IMG/VR virus record: IMGVR_UViG_3300012000_002192
Location: 1 to 64,000 of that record
Source of the DNA: a virus
DNA length: 64,000 nucleotides
Strand: one strand, 5' to 3'
In this document: one piece after another, positions 16,211 through 24,626 of the stretch
Layout: each line of letters starts with the position of its first letter
Numbering within the stretch: position 1 is the stretch's first letter
Position numbers and translations under genes: made by a program
The notes under the pieces: model-generated
Told to the model about the DNA's origin: nothing
Databases searched by the model: none
Seen by the model: the letters and a program-made list of their open reading frames with translations, nothing else

Positions 16211-16222
16211 TTTTATATATAG
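16211..16222. promoter_or_regulatory. Candidate shared promoter element between intein half and homing endonuclease
   Basis: TTTTATATATAG occupies the 16-bp gap between the divergent starts at 16209 and 16226. The motif is near-palindromic and within 5 bp of both ATG codons. Confidence 0.4.
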
Positions 16223-16225
16223 ATT

Positions 16226-17950
16226 ATGCTATCTTCTGAATACGCAACTATATATGTAAATAACTACAATCAAAAGAAAATAATAAACCAATTCGGTGAT
16301 AAATTGAGTGTCAAATCGAATCAAGAATTAAAAATACCTGTTAATATGCTACCAAATGGATCAGGATATAAAGTAAAACCTATATGTGATTTCTGTAAAA
16401 GTGTGTATGATACTGAATGGAGAAAATATTTAAAGATAGAAAATGATGGACAAAAACACTGTTGTAATTCAATAGATTGTATTAATTTAAAAAGAAAAGA
16501 AACTAATATTGAAAAGTGGGGAGTTGATAATCCAATGAAGTCTAAAAAGGTTAAAAAGATATTAGAAAATAAAATTTTAGAAAAGTGGGGAGTTGAGCAC
16601 TATTCCAAAACTGATGAGTTTAAGGAAAAAATTAAACAAACTACATTAGAAAAGTGGGGAGTCGATCATTATTCAAAAACCGGAGAATTTAAAACCAAGT
16701 TTAAAGAAAAAAGTTTAAGTAAATGGGGAGTAGATAATCCGTCAAAATCTGATGTTATTAAAGAAAAGATTAAAGAAGTCTCATTATATAAGTGGGGAGT
16801 TGATAATTATTCTAAAACTGAAGAATTCAAAGATAAAATTAAACAAACATCAATATATAAATGGGGAGTAGATAGCTATTCTAAAACTGAAGAATGTAAA
16901 GAAAGGGTAAGTTTAGATAATATAAAAAAGTGGGGAGTTGATAATTATAATAAATCAAACTTGAGTAAATTTGGTAAAAAAATATTTTCTGAGAATTTCA
17001 TAACTTATTTAAAAAATAAAACATCATTATACAAATGTGAAAAAGGCCATCAATTCGAAATATCATCTGATAATTATTTGAAAAGAAAGGAAATTAATCT
17101 ACCACTTTGTACTGTTTGTAATCCAATAAGCGATTCTCAATCAATTAAGGAAAATGGACTTTATGAGTATATAAAATCAATCTATAAGGGGGAAATTATA
17201 CAATCATACAGGGATGGTTTGGAAATAGATATTTATTTACCCCATTTGAATTTAGGATTTGAATTCAATGGTTTATATTGGCATTCAGATAAGTACAGAG
17301 ATAAGAGTTACCATTTAGATAAAACTAAATATTTTAGTGAAAGAGGAATCAGGATTATACATATCTGGGAAGACGATTGGGTGTTTAAAAACAAAATAAT
17401 AAAATCACAAATAAAAAATTGGATAGGATTAACTGATAAAAGAATACTTGCCAGAAAATGCTGCGTTAGAGAAATTGGAGATACAGTAGCAGTTACTAAA
17501 TTCTTAGAAGAAAACCACATACAAGGAAAGGCTGCTTCGTGTTTGAAATTAGGTCTTTATTATAATGATGAACTTGTGAGTTTAATGACTTTCGATCATT
17601 ACGAGGGGAGAAAAAAGATAAGCGGTTGGAACATAAATAGATTTTGCAATAGAATAGACCATAATATTATAGGAGGGGCAAGTAAATTATTTAAATATTT
17701 TTTAAATAATTATAATGTCGATCGGGTTATTAGTTATGCAGACCGTGACTGGTCCGAAGGCAATCTATATAAAAAATTAGGATTCAAAAAAGTTAGTTCA
17801 AGTGTTCCAGACTATAAATATATTTTTGAGGGTATTAGAGTTCATAAATCAAGATTTAGAAAATCAAAAACCGGTATAAGTGAAAATAAGTTAAATATTA
17901 AAAAAATATGGGATTGTGGTAAAATTAAATGGGAATTTATAGTTCAATAA
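16226..17950 (+). CDS. Vsr-like (EDxHD type) homing endonuclease between the terminase halves
   Basis: This 574-residue protein has four parts. The N-terminal Zn-ribbon-like region carries CDFC ... CC ... C (about 52-88). Next are seven repeats of about 23 residues with the core KWGVDNYSKTEEFK (about 93-250). A Vsr-like nuclease core (about 326-392) has IDIYLPHLNLGFEFNGLYWH and later YH, G and EDDW. The C-terminal GNAT-like domain (about 405-540) is common in phage homing endonucleases. Free-standing enzymes of this Vsr-like family are known between the halves of split-intein genes. It would cut intein-free terminase alleles so that repair copies the whole interruption. It is transcribed opposite to both terminase pieces. 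Confidence 0.85.
   Translation: MLSSEYATIYVNNYNQKKIINQFGDKLSVKSNQELKIPVNMLPNGSGYKVKPICDFCKSVYDTEWRKYLKIENDGQKHCCNSIDCINLKRKETNIEKWGVDNPMKSKKVKKILENKILEKWGVEHYSKTDEFKEKIKQTTLEKWGVDHYSKTGEFKTKFKEKSLSKWGVDNPSKSDVIKEKIKEVSLYKWGVDNYSKTEEFKDKIKQTSIYKWGVDSYSKTEECKERVSLDNIKKWGVDNYNKSNLSKFGKKIFSENFITYLKNKTSLYKCEKGHQFEISSDNYLKRKEINLPLCTVCNPISDSQSIKENGLYEYIKSIYKGEIIQSYRDGLEIDIYLPHLNLGFEFNGLYWHSDKYRDKSYHLDKTKYFSERGIRIIHIWEDDWVFKNKIIKSQIKNWIGLTDKRILARKCCVREIGDTVAVTKFLEENHIQGKAASCLKLGLYYNDELVSLMTFDHYEGRKKISGWNINRFCNRIDHNIIGGASKLFKYFLNNYNVDRVISYADRDWSEGNLYKKLGFKKVSSSVPDYKYIFEGIRVHKSRFRKSKTGISENKLNIKKIWDCGKIKWEFIVQ
16500..16990 (+). repeat. Seven degenerate 69-bp coding repeats in the homing endonuclease
   Basis: Each unit encodes about 23 residues built around KWGV[DE]-x-[YP]-x-K[ST]. 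Nucleotide copies share the core AAGTGGGGAGT. These are protein DNA-binding repeats, not a CRISPR array. Confidence 0.85.
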
Positions 17951-18016
17951 ACTTATTACATCTCAATTCAGATACCCGTTTGTTTATTCGCAATATTATC
18001 ACCGATAGTAATAAGT
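17951..18016. repeat. Inverted repeat in the gap next to the N-terminal intein half
   Basis: ACTTATTAC at 17951-17959 and its exact complement GTAATAAGT at 18008-18016 bracket most of the 71-bp gap between the endonuclease stop and the terminase N-terminal gene stop. It could be a weak terminator stem or an end mark of the inserted segment. Confidence 0.4.
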
Positions 18017-18021
18017 ATTGT

Positions 18022-18546
18022 TTAGAGATTTTCTAATCTGTATAGATAGTCATATAACTTAATCTTAATTTTTTCTAAAATTGTAAGCTTTCTTTCTTTG
18101 GAAATCATTGAATAATAGAGCTTTCCTATTCTAACATCATATTGGATATCATTTTTTTCAATCGATATTATTGTGTTAAAAGAAAAGCATTTTCCAACTT
18201 GCCGACTCGCCATTATTATATTAAATCGACTATTTACCAAATTATCAAGTATTTCATTTTGATAATCCCTGAGACTTATGTTACCAATTGAACCATCTTC
18301 TCTTTTCACTTTGCAGTATTTTTCTACAAAGTAGTGTATATCCAAAGCGCAATTTATATACTCCTGTTGTTCATCTTGTGTCATCTTAAATGCCACACCC
18401 GCTCTTCTTACACCCACTTCACTTTTTAGCCATGGATTTTGATATCTTTTAATGACAATACCATCATTAATCTTATCTGTCGATTCATTTACGACATTGG
18501 TGGTAAATATCATTTGCCTTTCTAATTCTTCACCTTGTTTTGCCAT
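18022..18546 (-). CDS. gp17: Terminase large subunit gp17, N-terminal part, fused to the N-terminal half of a split intein
   Basis: Residues 1-119 are the start of gp17, including the adenine-binding region SLRDYQNEILDNL and the beginning of Walker A, MASRQVGK. At residue 120 the sequence becomes an intein N-terminal half: CFSFNTIISIEKND (Cys1, block A) and 41 further residues ending in a basic amphipathic helix. T4 gp17 reads SRQLGKTTVVAIF here, so the break falls exactly between Lys and Thr of GKT. I use the ATG at 18546, not the adjacent in-frame GTG. Together with the gene at 13993-16209 it would give one functional terminase after protein trans-splicing. Confidence 0.9.
   Translation of the reverse strand: MAKQGEELERQMIFTTNVVNESTDKINDGIVIKRYQNPWLKSEVGVRRAGVAFKMTQDEQQEYINCALDIHYFVEKYCKVKREDGSIGNISLRDYQNEILDNLVNSRFNIIMASRQVGKCFSFNTIISIEKNDIQYDVRIGKLYYSMISKERKLTILEKIKIKLYDYLYRLENL
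18025..18189 (-). other. N-terminal half of split intein (55 residues)
   Basis: It starts with Cys1 immediately after extein Lys119. Block A (CFSFNTIISI) is clear and no block B is present. The last ~25 residues are a Lys/Leu/Ile-rich helix that could help pair with the C-terminal half. Confidence 0.88.
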
Positions 18547-18590
18547 CACGGAGACTTTATTTTTAATATATATTGTAAAAAACCGCCTTT

Positions 18591-19217
18591 ATGTCAAAGT
18601 CCGAAAATGAAAGAAATAGATTACAAGATGAATTCGAACAGATTCAGTCTGAGGGGACCGACTTTGATATTTCAAAACACCTTGCAAAACCGGAAGACCT
18701 TCCTAATTTAGGAGAAATCGAAATCTATGACTACGATTCTGACTTAACTACTTCTTCTCAACAATCAATGGGTGTTTTAGAGTCGTTAGTAGATCTTTAT
18801 CTAAGCGATATACCACAATTGAAAGACCATCCCTACATTAAAAACAAAATGAAAGAAGATGCTATGGTTTATGCCGAGGCAATATTTTTAACTAAAATGA
18901 CTAGAAAAAACTTCTTATCACAGCTTAGGCAAATAGACAACGGTGATAATTCAGCTAGAATGCACGAGGTAGTCAATCAAACTATTGGTCAAATACGAGA
19001 AAATGCTAAATTCCTTTCGGGTCAAAGAACTGATTTGGAAAAGTTTTATAAAACGCTAAGAAAGGATATGGGATATAACGAAATTGAAAATCCTGATATA
19101 AAAACAGATGATGTTGATGGTCAGTCGGTTAAAGATGGTGTGATAACAAGTAACAGGGATCTAAATGAGTTGATAAAAAAGGCTATGTTAAATAAAGACA
19201 GTGATAAACGGGGTTAG
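18591..19217 (+). CDS. gp16: Terminase small subunit gp16-like candidate
   Basis: This 208-residue protein lies divergently next to the terminase N-terminal gene, where the small subunit is expected. It has an acidic N-terminus and a central helical region (about 60-165) with MKEDAMVYAEAIFLTKMTRKNFLSQLRQI and QTIGQIRENAKFL. This recalls the helical oligomerisation core of T4 gp16 (QQQMLMDAAKIFLETAK ... MGQMTTTNREILKLHKDM). The C-terminal tail is charged. Similarity is by pattern and position, not strong motif identity. Small subunits recognise DNA and stimulate the gp17 ATPase. Confidence 0.62.
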   Translation: MSKSENERNRLQDEFEQIQSEGTDFDISKHLAKPEDLPNLGEIEIYDYDSDLTTSSQQSMGVLESLVDLYLSDIPQLKDHPYIKNKMKEDAMVYAEAIFLTKMTRKNFLSQLRQIDNGDNSARMHEVVNQTIGQIRENAKFLSGQRTDLEKFYKTLRKDMGYNEIENPDIKTDDVDGQSVKDGVITSNRDLNELIKKAMLNKDSDKRG

Positions 19218-20062
19218 TCTCTCCACTTAAAACTCTCAAAAGATTTTACTAAATTATATAGGCTAATTTTTGTCTCAAACTTTACAAAGGGGTTACTTAA
19301 ATTGTAGGTTACAAAGTTTGAAAGTAATTTTATTTCTGAGTTATCAACTTTGGTCTTAATTTCATCTTTAATCGAATCAGTTGAATTATCATAAAGAATT
19401 TTTAGTAGATTATTTATACTTTTTGAAAAATCAATTGATTTGGAGTCGCTGTCATAATAGGTGATGTTTTTATACTGCTGAATTTGATTGTCTGTAAATT
19501 TATCATCATCGGTTTTGTATCCAACTAAGTGTTGTATCAAAAGTTTGTTCTTAGATTGCACTATTTTATCTTCATCTCTATTGAAAAAAGTTTCCGATAA
19601 GGCATAGTGTCCAAATAACTCTACACCAATTGATTCTAAGTAACTTTTCACCTTTTGTATAATTTTTTCGTAGTTTCTAAGTGTATTTTTTGAACAAAGT
19701 AGATAAATATGACCGGTGTAATTTTTACAATCGATTAGGTGCTCTTTGAAGATATGATATTCTAAACTATCAATTATTTCTGGGTCATTAAATTCTTTCA
19801 TTGAAAAAGCAAGTGCAGTTATATCAACCGAGTTTTTTTTACAAGCTGATTTTATTAGATTATAAGTCTCTTCGCTAATCCATTGATTCTTGCCTGATAT
19901 GTTAAGCTCTACACCTTTGGTTTTGAAAATTCCAGTTTGTATCAAATTAAATTCAGATTCGCTAAGTTTGATTAAAGGTCTATTGGGATATTTTTTTGAA
20001 ACAACCCAAACCTTGCTTTCTACTTTTATTATAGAATCAATATCAAAAAAAAGAGCATTCAT
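19214..20062 (-). CDS. Hypothetical protein, 282 aa, HAD-like N-terminus
   Basis: The start MNALFFDIDSIIKV resembles a HAD motif I (DxDS-x), but I cannot find a convincing complete HAD core; later segments such as NTLRNYEKIIQKVKSYLESIGVELFG and ITYYDSDSKSI could correspond to motifs III and IV. The C-terminal third is helical. It overlaps its upstream neighbour by 4 bp (ATG/TGA type), so the two genes are coupled. Confidence 0.6.
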   Translation of the reverse strand: MNALFFDIDSIIKVESKVWVVSKKYPNRPLIKLSESEFNLIQTGIFKTKGVELNISGKNQWISEETYNLIKSACKKNSVDITALAFSMKEFNDPEIIDSLEYHIFKEHLIDCKNYTGHIYLLCSKNTLRNYEKIIQKVKSYLESIGVELFGHYALSETFFNRDEDKIVQSKNKLLIQHLVGYKTDDDKFTDNQIQQYKNITYYDSDSKSIDFSKSINNLLKILYDNSTDSIKDEIKTKVDNSEIKLLSNFVTYNLSNPFVKFETKISLYNLVKSFESFKWRD

Positions 20063-20298
20063 TGTCTATAGTTTGTAACTTTGTATTTAATTTGGTGATA
20101 TCTCATGTTTGGGTAATCTTTTGGGTATTCTCTATCAATCCATTCAACGCCACCACTCAATTCTGAGTTGAAACTATTACATTTTTTACACACCTGTGGC
20201 GGGACTTTTGATTCTCCTTCGTCGATCATGTCATTTTCTGTATAGAAAAACGTAGCTTTACACCAAGGATTTCTACAAACTGTTGATAAATTCTCCAT
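20059..20298 (-). CDS. Small zinc-ribbon protein, 79 aa
   Basis: Two Cys pairs, C8-x4-C13 (CRNPWC) and C36-x2-C39 (CKKC), are separated by about 22 residues, as in a zinc ribbon. The remainder is acidic and Tyr-rich. Function unknown; such proteins often bind nucleic acid or partner proteins. A TATATATT element lies about 9 bp upstream and its stop overlaps the next gene start. Confidence 0.65.
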   Translation of the reverse strand: MENLSTVCRNPWCKATFFYTENDMIDEGESKVPPQVCKKCNSFNSELSGGVEWIDREYPKDYPNMRYHQIKYKVTNYRQ

Positions 20299-20331
20299 AA
20301 TTTAATATATATTAATTAAATTTCTAGAGTA

Positions 20332-20781
20332 TTAGTAAATAATTTCTTTACTTAATGCCCAATCATATAGAATTGGTAAATTAGTATATTGAGTAAATCC
20401 TTCTTTGATATCGGATAGTTTTTTAGAATTTCTGATAATTTTTAATATTAAAAGACCAAACTCCTGTTGAAAATCCAAATGGCACTCGCACCACGGAATT
20501 TTATAATTGTTCATAGTTTTCCACTCTGTTGGACCACCGGTGAGCCAGTATAGCGTCTTAGCTGGTATGATATCACTGTTTCGGTTTTGTATCTCTAAAT
20601 CCCAGATTTTTTGGTCTGATTCTCCATAAAACATTAAAATCGCAACGCCTTCACCTAAGTCATTTGTTATTTCTGAACCAATTTCAAAGACATAACCATC
20701 TGTTGTTTGGTTAATAGTGGTTTTTGTATTTTGATAGAGAATCGTGTGACATTCATCGGTCAATAATTTTTTTCGTTTCAT
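20332..20781 (-). CDS. Hypothetical protein, 149 aa
   Basis: I recognise no family. It looks like a compact beta-rich domain (several alternating hydrophobic segments, WECH and WCECH-like Trp/Cys positions near residue 103). It sits in a run of minus-strand small genes between the terminase region and the internal-protein gene. Confidence 0.55.
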   Translation of the reverse strand: MKRKKLLTDECHTILYQNTKTTINQTTDGYVFEIGSEITNDLGEGVAILMFYGESDQKIWDLEIQNRNSDIIPAKTLYWLTGGPTEWKTMNNYKIPWCECHLDFQQEFGLLILKIIRNSKKLSDIKEGFTQYTNLPILYDWALSKEIIY

Positions 20782-20821
20782 AGTGAATAAATTATTTTTT
20801 GGACCGTTGATTGGGTTATGT

Positions 20822-21136
20822 TTATTTTCTTTTTAACGTAAATACGTTTTTTGATATTTCAATTTTCTGATAAATATCATCATCGAATAAACCATCACCC
20901 CAGATACCATTTATCCAGTTACCCCTAAAGTCACCGTTTAAGAAAATACCGAAGTTCCAATCGCCGGTTAAGTATAGTCCAGAATGCCAGATAACTGTAT
21001 TCTTTTCAATCTCAATACATGCTCCTTCACATTCTGAATCAATAAGCCAATAAAGTTCTAGTTTTCTGAGTACGTCTAAAATATCTTTTTTTGATTTTAG
21101 TGCCTTTTTATTAAAGACCAGTTCTGAAATACCCAT
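20822..21136 (-). CDS. Hypothetical protein with W/G/N-rich short repeats, 104 aa
   Basis: The second half is made of short repeats of the form G-x-[WF]-x-x-G-x-[FW] (GLYLTGDWNFGIFLNGDF then RGNWINGIWGDGLF, about 54-83). They resemble MORN-like or pentapeptide-like solenoids often seen in phage and Bacteroidota proteins. The first 40 residues are helical. No function can be assigned. A TATATATA element lies about 30 bp upstream. Confidence 0.6.
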   Translation of the reverse strand: MGISELVFNKKALKSKKDILDVLRKLELYWLIDSECEGACIEIEKNTVIWHSGLYLTGDWNFGIFLNGDFRGNWINGIWGDGLFDDDIYQKIEISKNVFTLKRK

Positions 21137-21300
21137 TACATAGTAATAATTTTATACGATATATATACAAAAAAAATTCATTAAAAAAAACAAACTTTGG
21201 ATTTTTCTTAAATTTTTTAGAAATTGGTATTAATTTTTTTTTATTTAAAATTCAACTATATTTTTTTTAATATATAAAAAAAATTTTATAATATTTTACC

Positions 21301-24012
21301 ATGAAATACCTTAAAAAAAGAGATGACTATCTACAAAATTTACACGAAAGAAGACAATTTGAATCTTATAAAAAAACGCAACATTTAAACGAGGCATTTA
21401 AAAATGAAATTACTTGGGGTGATTCACTTTTGGGTAAATTAGTTAATTGGGTAGTTAGAAAGATTGGCATTGGGGCAAAAATGACAAAAATGACTTTTGT
21501 TATAAATTCACTTAAAGAACAATTTGATAATTTGATAGGTGAAGGATCGTATTATGATTTGCCTGAAAAACAGAAAACTCAGATTAGTGACATTCAAATT
21601 TCCGAGGTTTTAAAAAGTTTAGCAAATGCGGTTGAAGACGGTGAAAAAGTCGATGTATTAAAACAGATGACCGCCGACACTACCTCTCAGATAGAGAGTC
21701 TGAGCGTGGAAAAAGAGTCAGAGGAAAAAAAGAAAGAGATAATCGAAAAACTAAAGAAGTTTTTAGAATTTCTTAATCAATTCAAAGATTCAGATGGTGA
21801 AAAAGGTGATTCAAAAGAAGGTGATTCAGAAAAATCACTTAGTTCATATTATCCGCTTATGATAAAGAATTTAAGCTCACTTTCTCTAGTCTTATTGAAC
21901 TACAAAAAAGTCAAAATTTCTAATGTACCAAGTCAATTGTCTTCTCAACAAGCAATCGCGCATGAATTAAAGGGTGGTGAGACAATAGAAAAACTTCAAT
22001 TGGATAAGCAGGTAAATAAATTTGGTCTTACATTGGATGAGATTATAAAATCAAACCAACAAGCACTACAACCCTTTATTACTAAGGCTGCGCAGACAAA
22101 AATTCCGATATCAAAGATGACCTTACCTAAGGGTCTTAAACTTAATTTTGGGAAACCAAAAAAAGAAAGTTTTATTTTTGAATCAGAGAGAAATCAGACA
22201 AGTTCCGGTGAATCCCATGCGAATCAGGCTTTTGCTAAGCTAAGAACATCAATTCAAATTCTTGAAAATCCAAAAGAAAAAGGAATAGCGGTGACCAATA
22301 CCTTCTTAAATGAAATTTTGTCTAAAAAAAATGATGACGAATCAAAAAAAGTGATAAAGAGTCTTTACAAAGAAATTCTAAGATATTTAGTTGGTGATAA
22401 AAAGGCAACACTAAACGCGCCAACAGATCCCTTATATAAAGAAAGTATCGAAATCATATCAGACAAAAATAAGAAGATTGTAGTTGCTGAAAAAATAGCA
22501 AGATTTTGTAGAAGAGCTCTGCAATTTGATGGTAAAGGTCTTTATGGTAGCTATGGAGACTTGTCTACACCTCTTAAAGATTTTGTTGAAAGTCTTAAAA
22601 TGCTAATGAAAGTTGAACCATCACAACTTAATCCGGAAAAGAAACAGGAATCAATTTTATTTAAATACGACAGATTTGTAAAACTAATAAAAGAGGCAGA
22701 TGGGAATGAAGAGGGTGGAGAATCTGTTTCTGAAAAAATAAAAACATATTTCAAAGAAAATTTAGAGATAGATGACTATTTAGTCGCAGAGGAAGAAGCA
22801 AAGAAAATCGAGACGCAAGTCCAGGAAAATGTTAAAGACCCTAAATTCTTAGTTATTAGAGGAATGAATCCAATAATTGAAATAGTTAGAATATTCAACC
22901 GAGCTTATAAATTACACACAACATCAATTATACCAGTGGGGACCACTAAGGGGGAAGTAAAAGCATCAACTTGGTCAGAGTATACCGCATTTGGTTACAG
23001 CTCAGGGGAGCCTTCAGCAACCGAAGATGGTCCCTACCGACATAACAAAACTTTTAATATGTGGGAAGACGCGGTGATGGATGTTTTATCAAATACTAAA
23101 TATGCTCCGATATTTGCTGCTAAAACAAAGATAGAAGATGGTAGTGGAAATATAAAAGAAGGAGCCGGGGTGGCTCTTCGACAAATGATGCTTGACTTCC
23201 TTGACGGTGATGAACTTTATAAATCAGGTGGTAGTATGAGAGGTGAAGAAGGCGGTGTTCAAAAAAGAACCTTAAATAAATACTTTGGTGTCGTTGCCGA
23301 AGCTTTCTTTTCTGGAAATCAAGACGACACACCGTTATCATATACAGGCGCCGATGGTAAAACTGATTTAGAAGAAATTGGGCCAGTGGCTGATAAGATA
23401 GAAACATCAAAATTAAAATTCCAATCCGCAAAAAATTTAGCAGATTCCTTCAAAGAAAAGAAGTTTAGAGGAACCATCTTTGCGGTAACTGGAAAAAACA
23501 ATGAGGGAAGGATTGAAATATTATACTTTTTTATACCAAGTGGACAGGCTTCAAACTACTTCCTTTATGTCTCAAAATCAATGTTTAACTTTCAGCGAAT
23601 ATTAAGACAATATGAACCTTCTGTGAAATTAGACAAAGGAGACTTGACATCAATGAATTTACTAGAAAAAACCGGCTCAGGTCCTTATCCAATTTTACAG
23701 ACTGTGATTTCTGCTGATAATTTAGTGAAGCTTACGGGAGGTCGGTTGAACAAAATAGAAATAAATTCAGTGTATCTACAAGAGGGCAAACCGCAAACAA
23801 ATATTATTTCATTAAAAGATATTAAAATACCAAGCTATTTAGTTAAAGAGGGTGAAAAGGCGGGTGAAATGTATCTTTTCAAAGCACTCGATAGTGATAA
23901 AAACACCCAGTCGGTGAAGGGTATAAAATCAATTTTGCCAAATATAACAACTTTAACAACAACTAAATTTGGCGAAAAACAAGACTTCATTCCTGTAATT
24001 AAATTATCATGA
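21301..24012 (+). CDS. Large putative internal head protein (903 aa), paralogue of the 546-aa protein at 62100
   Basis: The N-terminus has the tag-like segment RRQFESYKKTQHLNE followed by AFKNE, with LNE and KNE as possible prohead-protease sites. Residues about 178-440 are related to residues about 318-535 of the protein at 62100-63740. Shared blocks include YPLMIKNLSSL/YPEMIKNLQSL, KEKGIAVTNTF/KDKGIGVTEQF, VIKSLYKEI/VIKSLYNDI and PLYKESIEIISDKNKK/PLYKESIDIISDKNKR. The rest (about 470-900) is unrelated and contains YTAFGYSSGEPS-type segments. I know no enzymatic motif in it. It may be a core or ejected protein. A long A+T-rich leader precedes it; its stop overlaps the next ATG. Confidence 0.75.
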   Translation: MKYLKKRDDYLQNLHERRQFESYKKTQHLNEAFKNEITWGDSLLGKLVNWVVRKIGIGAKMTKMTFVINSLKEQFDNLIGEGSYYDLPEKQKTQISDIQISEVLKSLANAVEDGEKVDVLKQMTADTTSQIESLSVEKESEEKKKEIIEKLKKFLEFLNQFKDSDGEKGDSKEGDSEKSLSSYYPLMIKNLSSLSLVLLNYKKVKISNVPSQLSSQQAIAHELKGGETIEKLQLDKQVNKFGLTLDEIIKSNQQALQPFITKAAQTKIPISKMTLPKGLKLNFGKPKKESFIFESERNQTSSGESHANQAFAKLRTSIQILENPKEKGIAVTNTFLNEILSKKNDDESKKVIKSLYKEILRYLVGDKKATLNAPTDPLYKESIEIISDKNKKIVVAEKIARFCRRALQFDGKGLYGSYGDLSTPLKDFVESLKMLMKVEPSQLNPEKKQESILFKYDRFVKLIKEADGNEEGGESVSEKIKTYFKENLEIDDYLVAEEEAKKIETQVQENVKDPKFLVIRGMNPIIEIVRIFNRAYKLHTTSIIPVGTTKGEVKASTWSEYTAFGYSSGEPSATEDGPYRHNKTFNMWEDAVMDVLSNTKYAPIFAAKTKIEDGSGNIKEGAGVALRQMMLDFLDGDELYKSGGSMRGEEGGVQKRTLNKYFGVVAEAFFSGNQDDTPLSYTGADGKTDLEEIGPVADKIETSKLKFQSAKNLADSFKEKKFRGTIFAVTGKNNEGRIEILYFFIPSGQASNYFLYVSKSMFNFQRILRQYEPSVKLDKGDLTSMNLLEKTGSGPYPILQTVISADNLVKLTGGRLNKIEINSVYLQEGKPQTNIISLKDIKIPSYLVKEGEKAGEMYLFKALDSDKNTQSVKGIKSILPNITTLTTTKFGEKQDFIPVIKLS

Positions 24013-24557
24013 TAATTAAAAAGTTCAAACATTTTATTAAACAACTGCAATTGAACGAAGAGTTAGAACCAGAAACGACTGACCAAAAGATTGAAAAGGA
24101 AGAGAGTAGAGACGAACTAAAGGATTTAGAAAAACAATTATCAGACTACAATTCACTCAAATCTAAAATTGAACAGCTTTATAGTTCAACAAAAAACGAT
24201 GCAGAAATTTCACAAGAAATAGAAAAATTGATGCCTGAAAAAGAAGGTAGGAATAAATTTGCAGTTGATTGGATGAAAATTTGCCGATTAGAAAATGAAA
24301 TTAAAGAATTAATTAAAACGCGAGAAGATAAAAAGAACAAAAAATCTGAATTGTTGGATAGAAAAGAGCTTAATAAGAACGAACCAGTTTCATTAAAAAA
24401 TATTGAAACGCAATTGAAACAGAACTCTGATGACCAATCTACTATTACTGTAACACTTGCTGAAAAAGAAAAACAAATAAAACAAGTTTTAAAGGAACAT
24501 GATGAACTCATGAAAAAGGCCAAAGATGAATTAACTGAACTAAAAAAGAAAGTTTAG
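24009..24557 (+). CDS. Coiled-coil protein with capsid-targeting-like N-terminus, 182 aa
   Basis: It starts MIIKKFKHFIKQLQLNEE, where LNE resembles the LxE/IxE cleavage motif of T4 prohead protease. The rest is nearly all charged coiled coil (Glu/Lys/Leu-rich, about 25-180). The start overlaps the stop of the 903-aa gene, so the two are translationally coupled. It probably encodes a small partner or core protein of the head; no known family. Confidence 0.65.
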   Translation: MIIKKFKHFIKQLQLNEELEPETTDQKIEKEESRDELKDLEKQLSDYNSLKSKIEQLYSSTKNDAEISQEIEKLMPEKEGRNKFAVDWMKICRLENEIKELIKTREDKKNKKSELLDRKELNKNEPVSLKNIETQLKQNSDDQSTITVTLAEKEKQIKQVLKEHDELMKKAKDELTELKKKV

Positions 24558-24591
24558 CCGACGTAAAATAGAAAAAAATTCATTTTTTGAC

Positions 24592-24603
24592 TTTTATATA
24601 TAC
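24592..24603 (+). promoter_or_regulatory. Candidate late promoter for tail sheath gene
   Basis: TTTTATATATAC lies 23 bp before the sheath ATG. The spacing leaves room for a normal leader. A similar element with a shared AAAGTAC downstream sequence precedes the tail tube gene. Confidence 0.5.
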
Positions 24604-24626
24604 TTAAAAATAAAGTACAAATCATT

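Noticed and set aside
16500-16990. Regular ~69-bp repeats that could suggest a CRISPR-like array
   Set aside because: Repeats keep reading frame, encode degenerate KWGVD units within one protein, and lack unique spacers.
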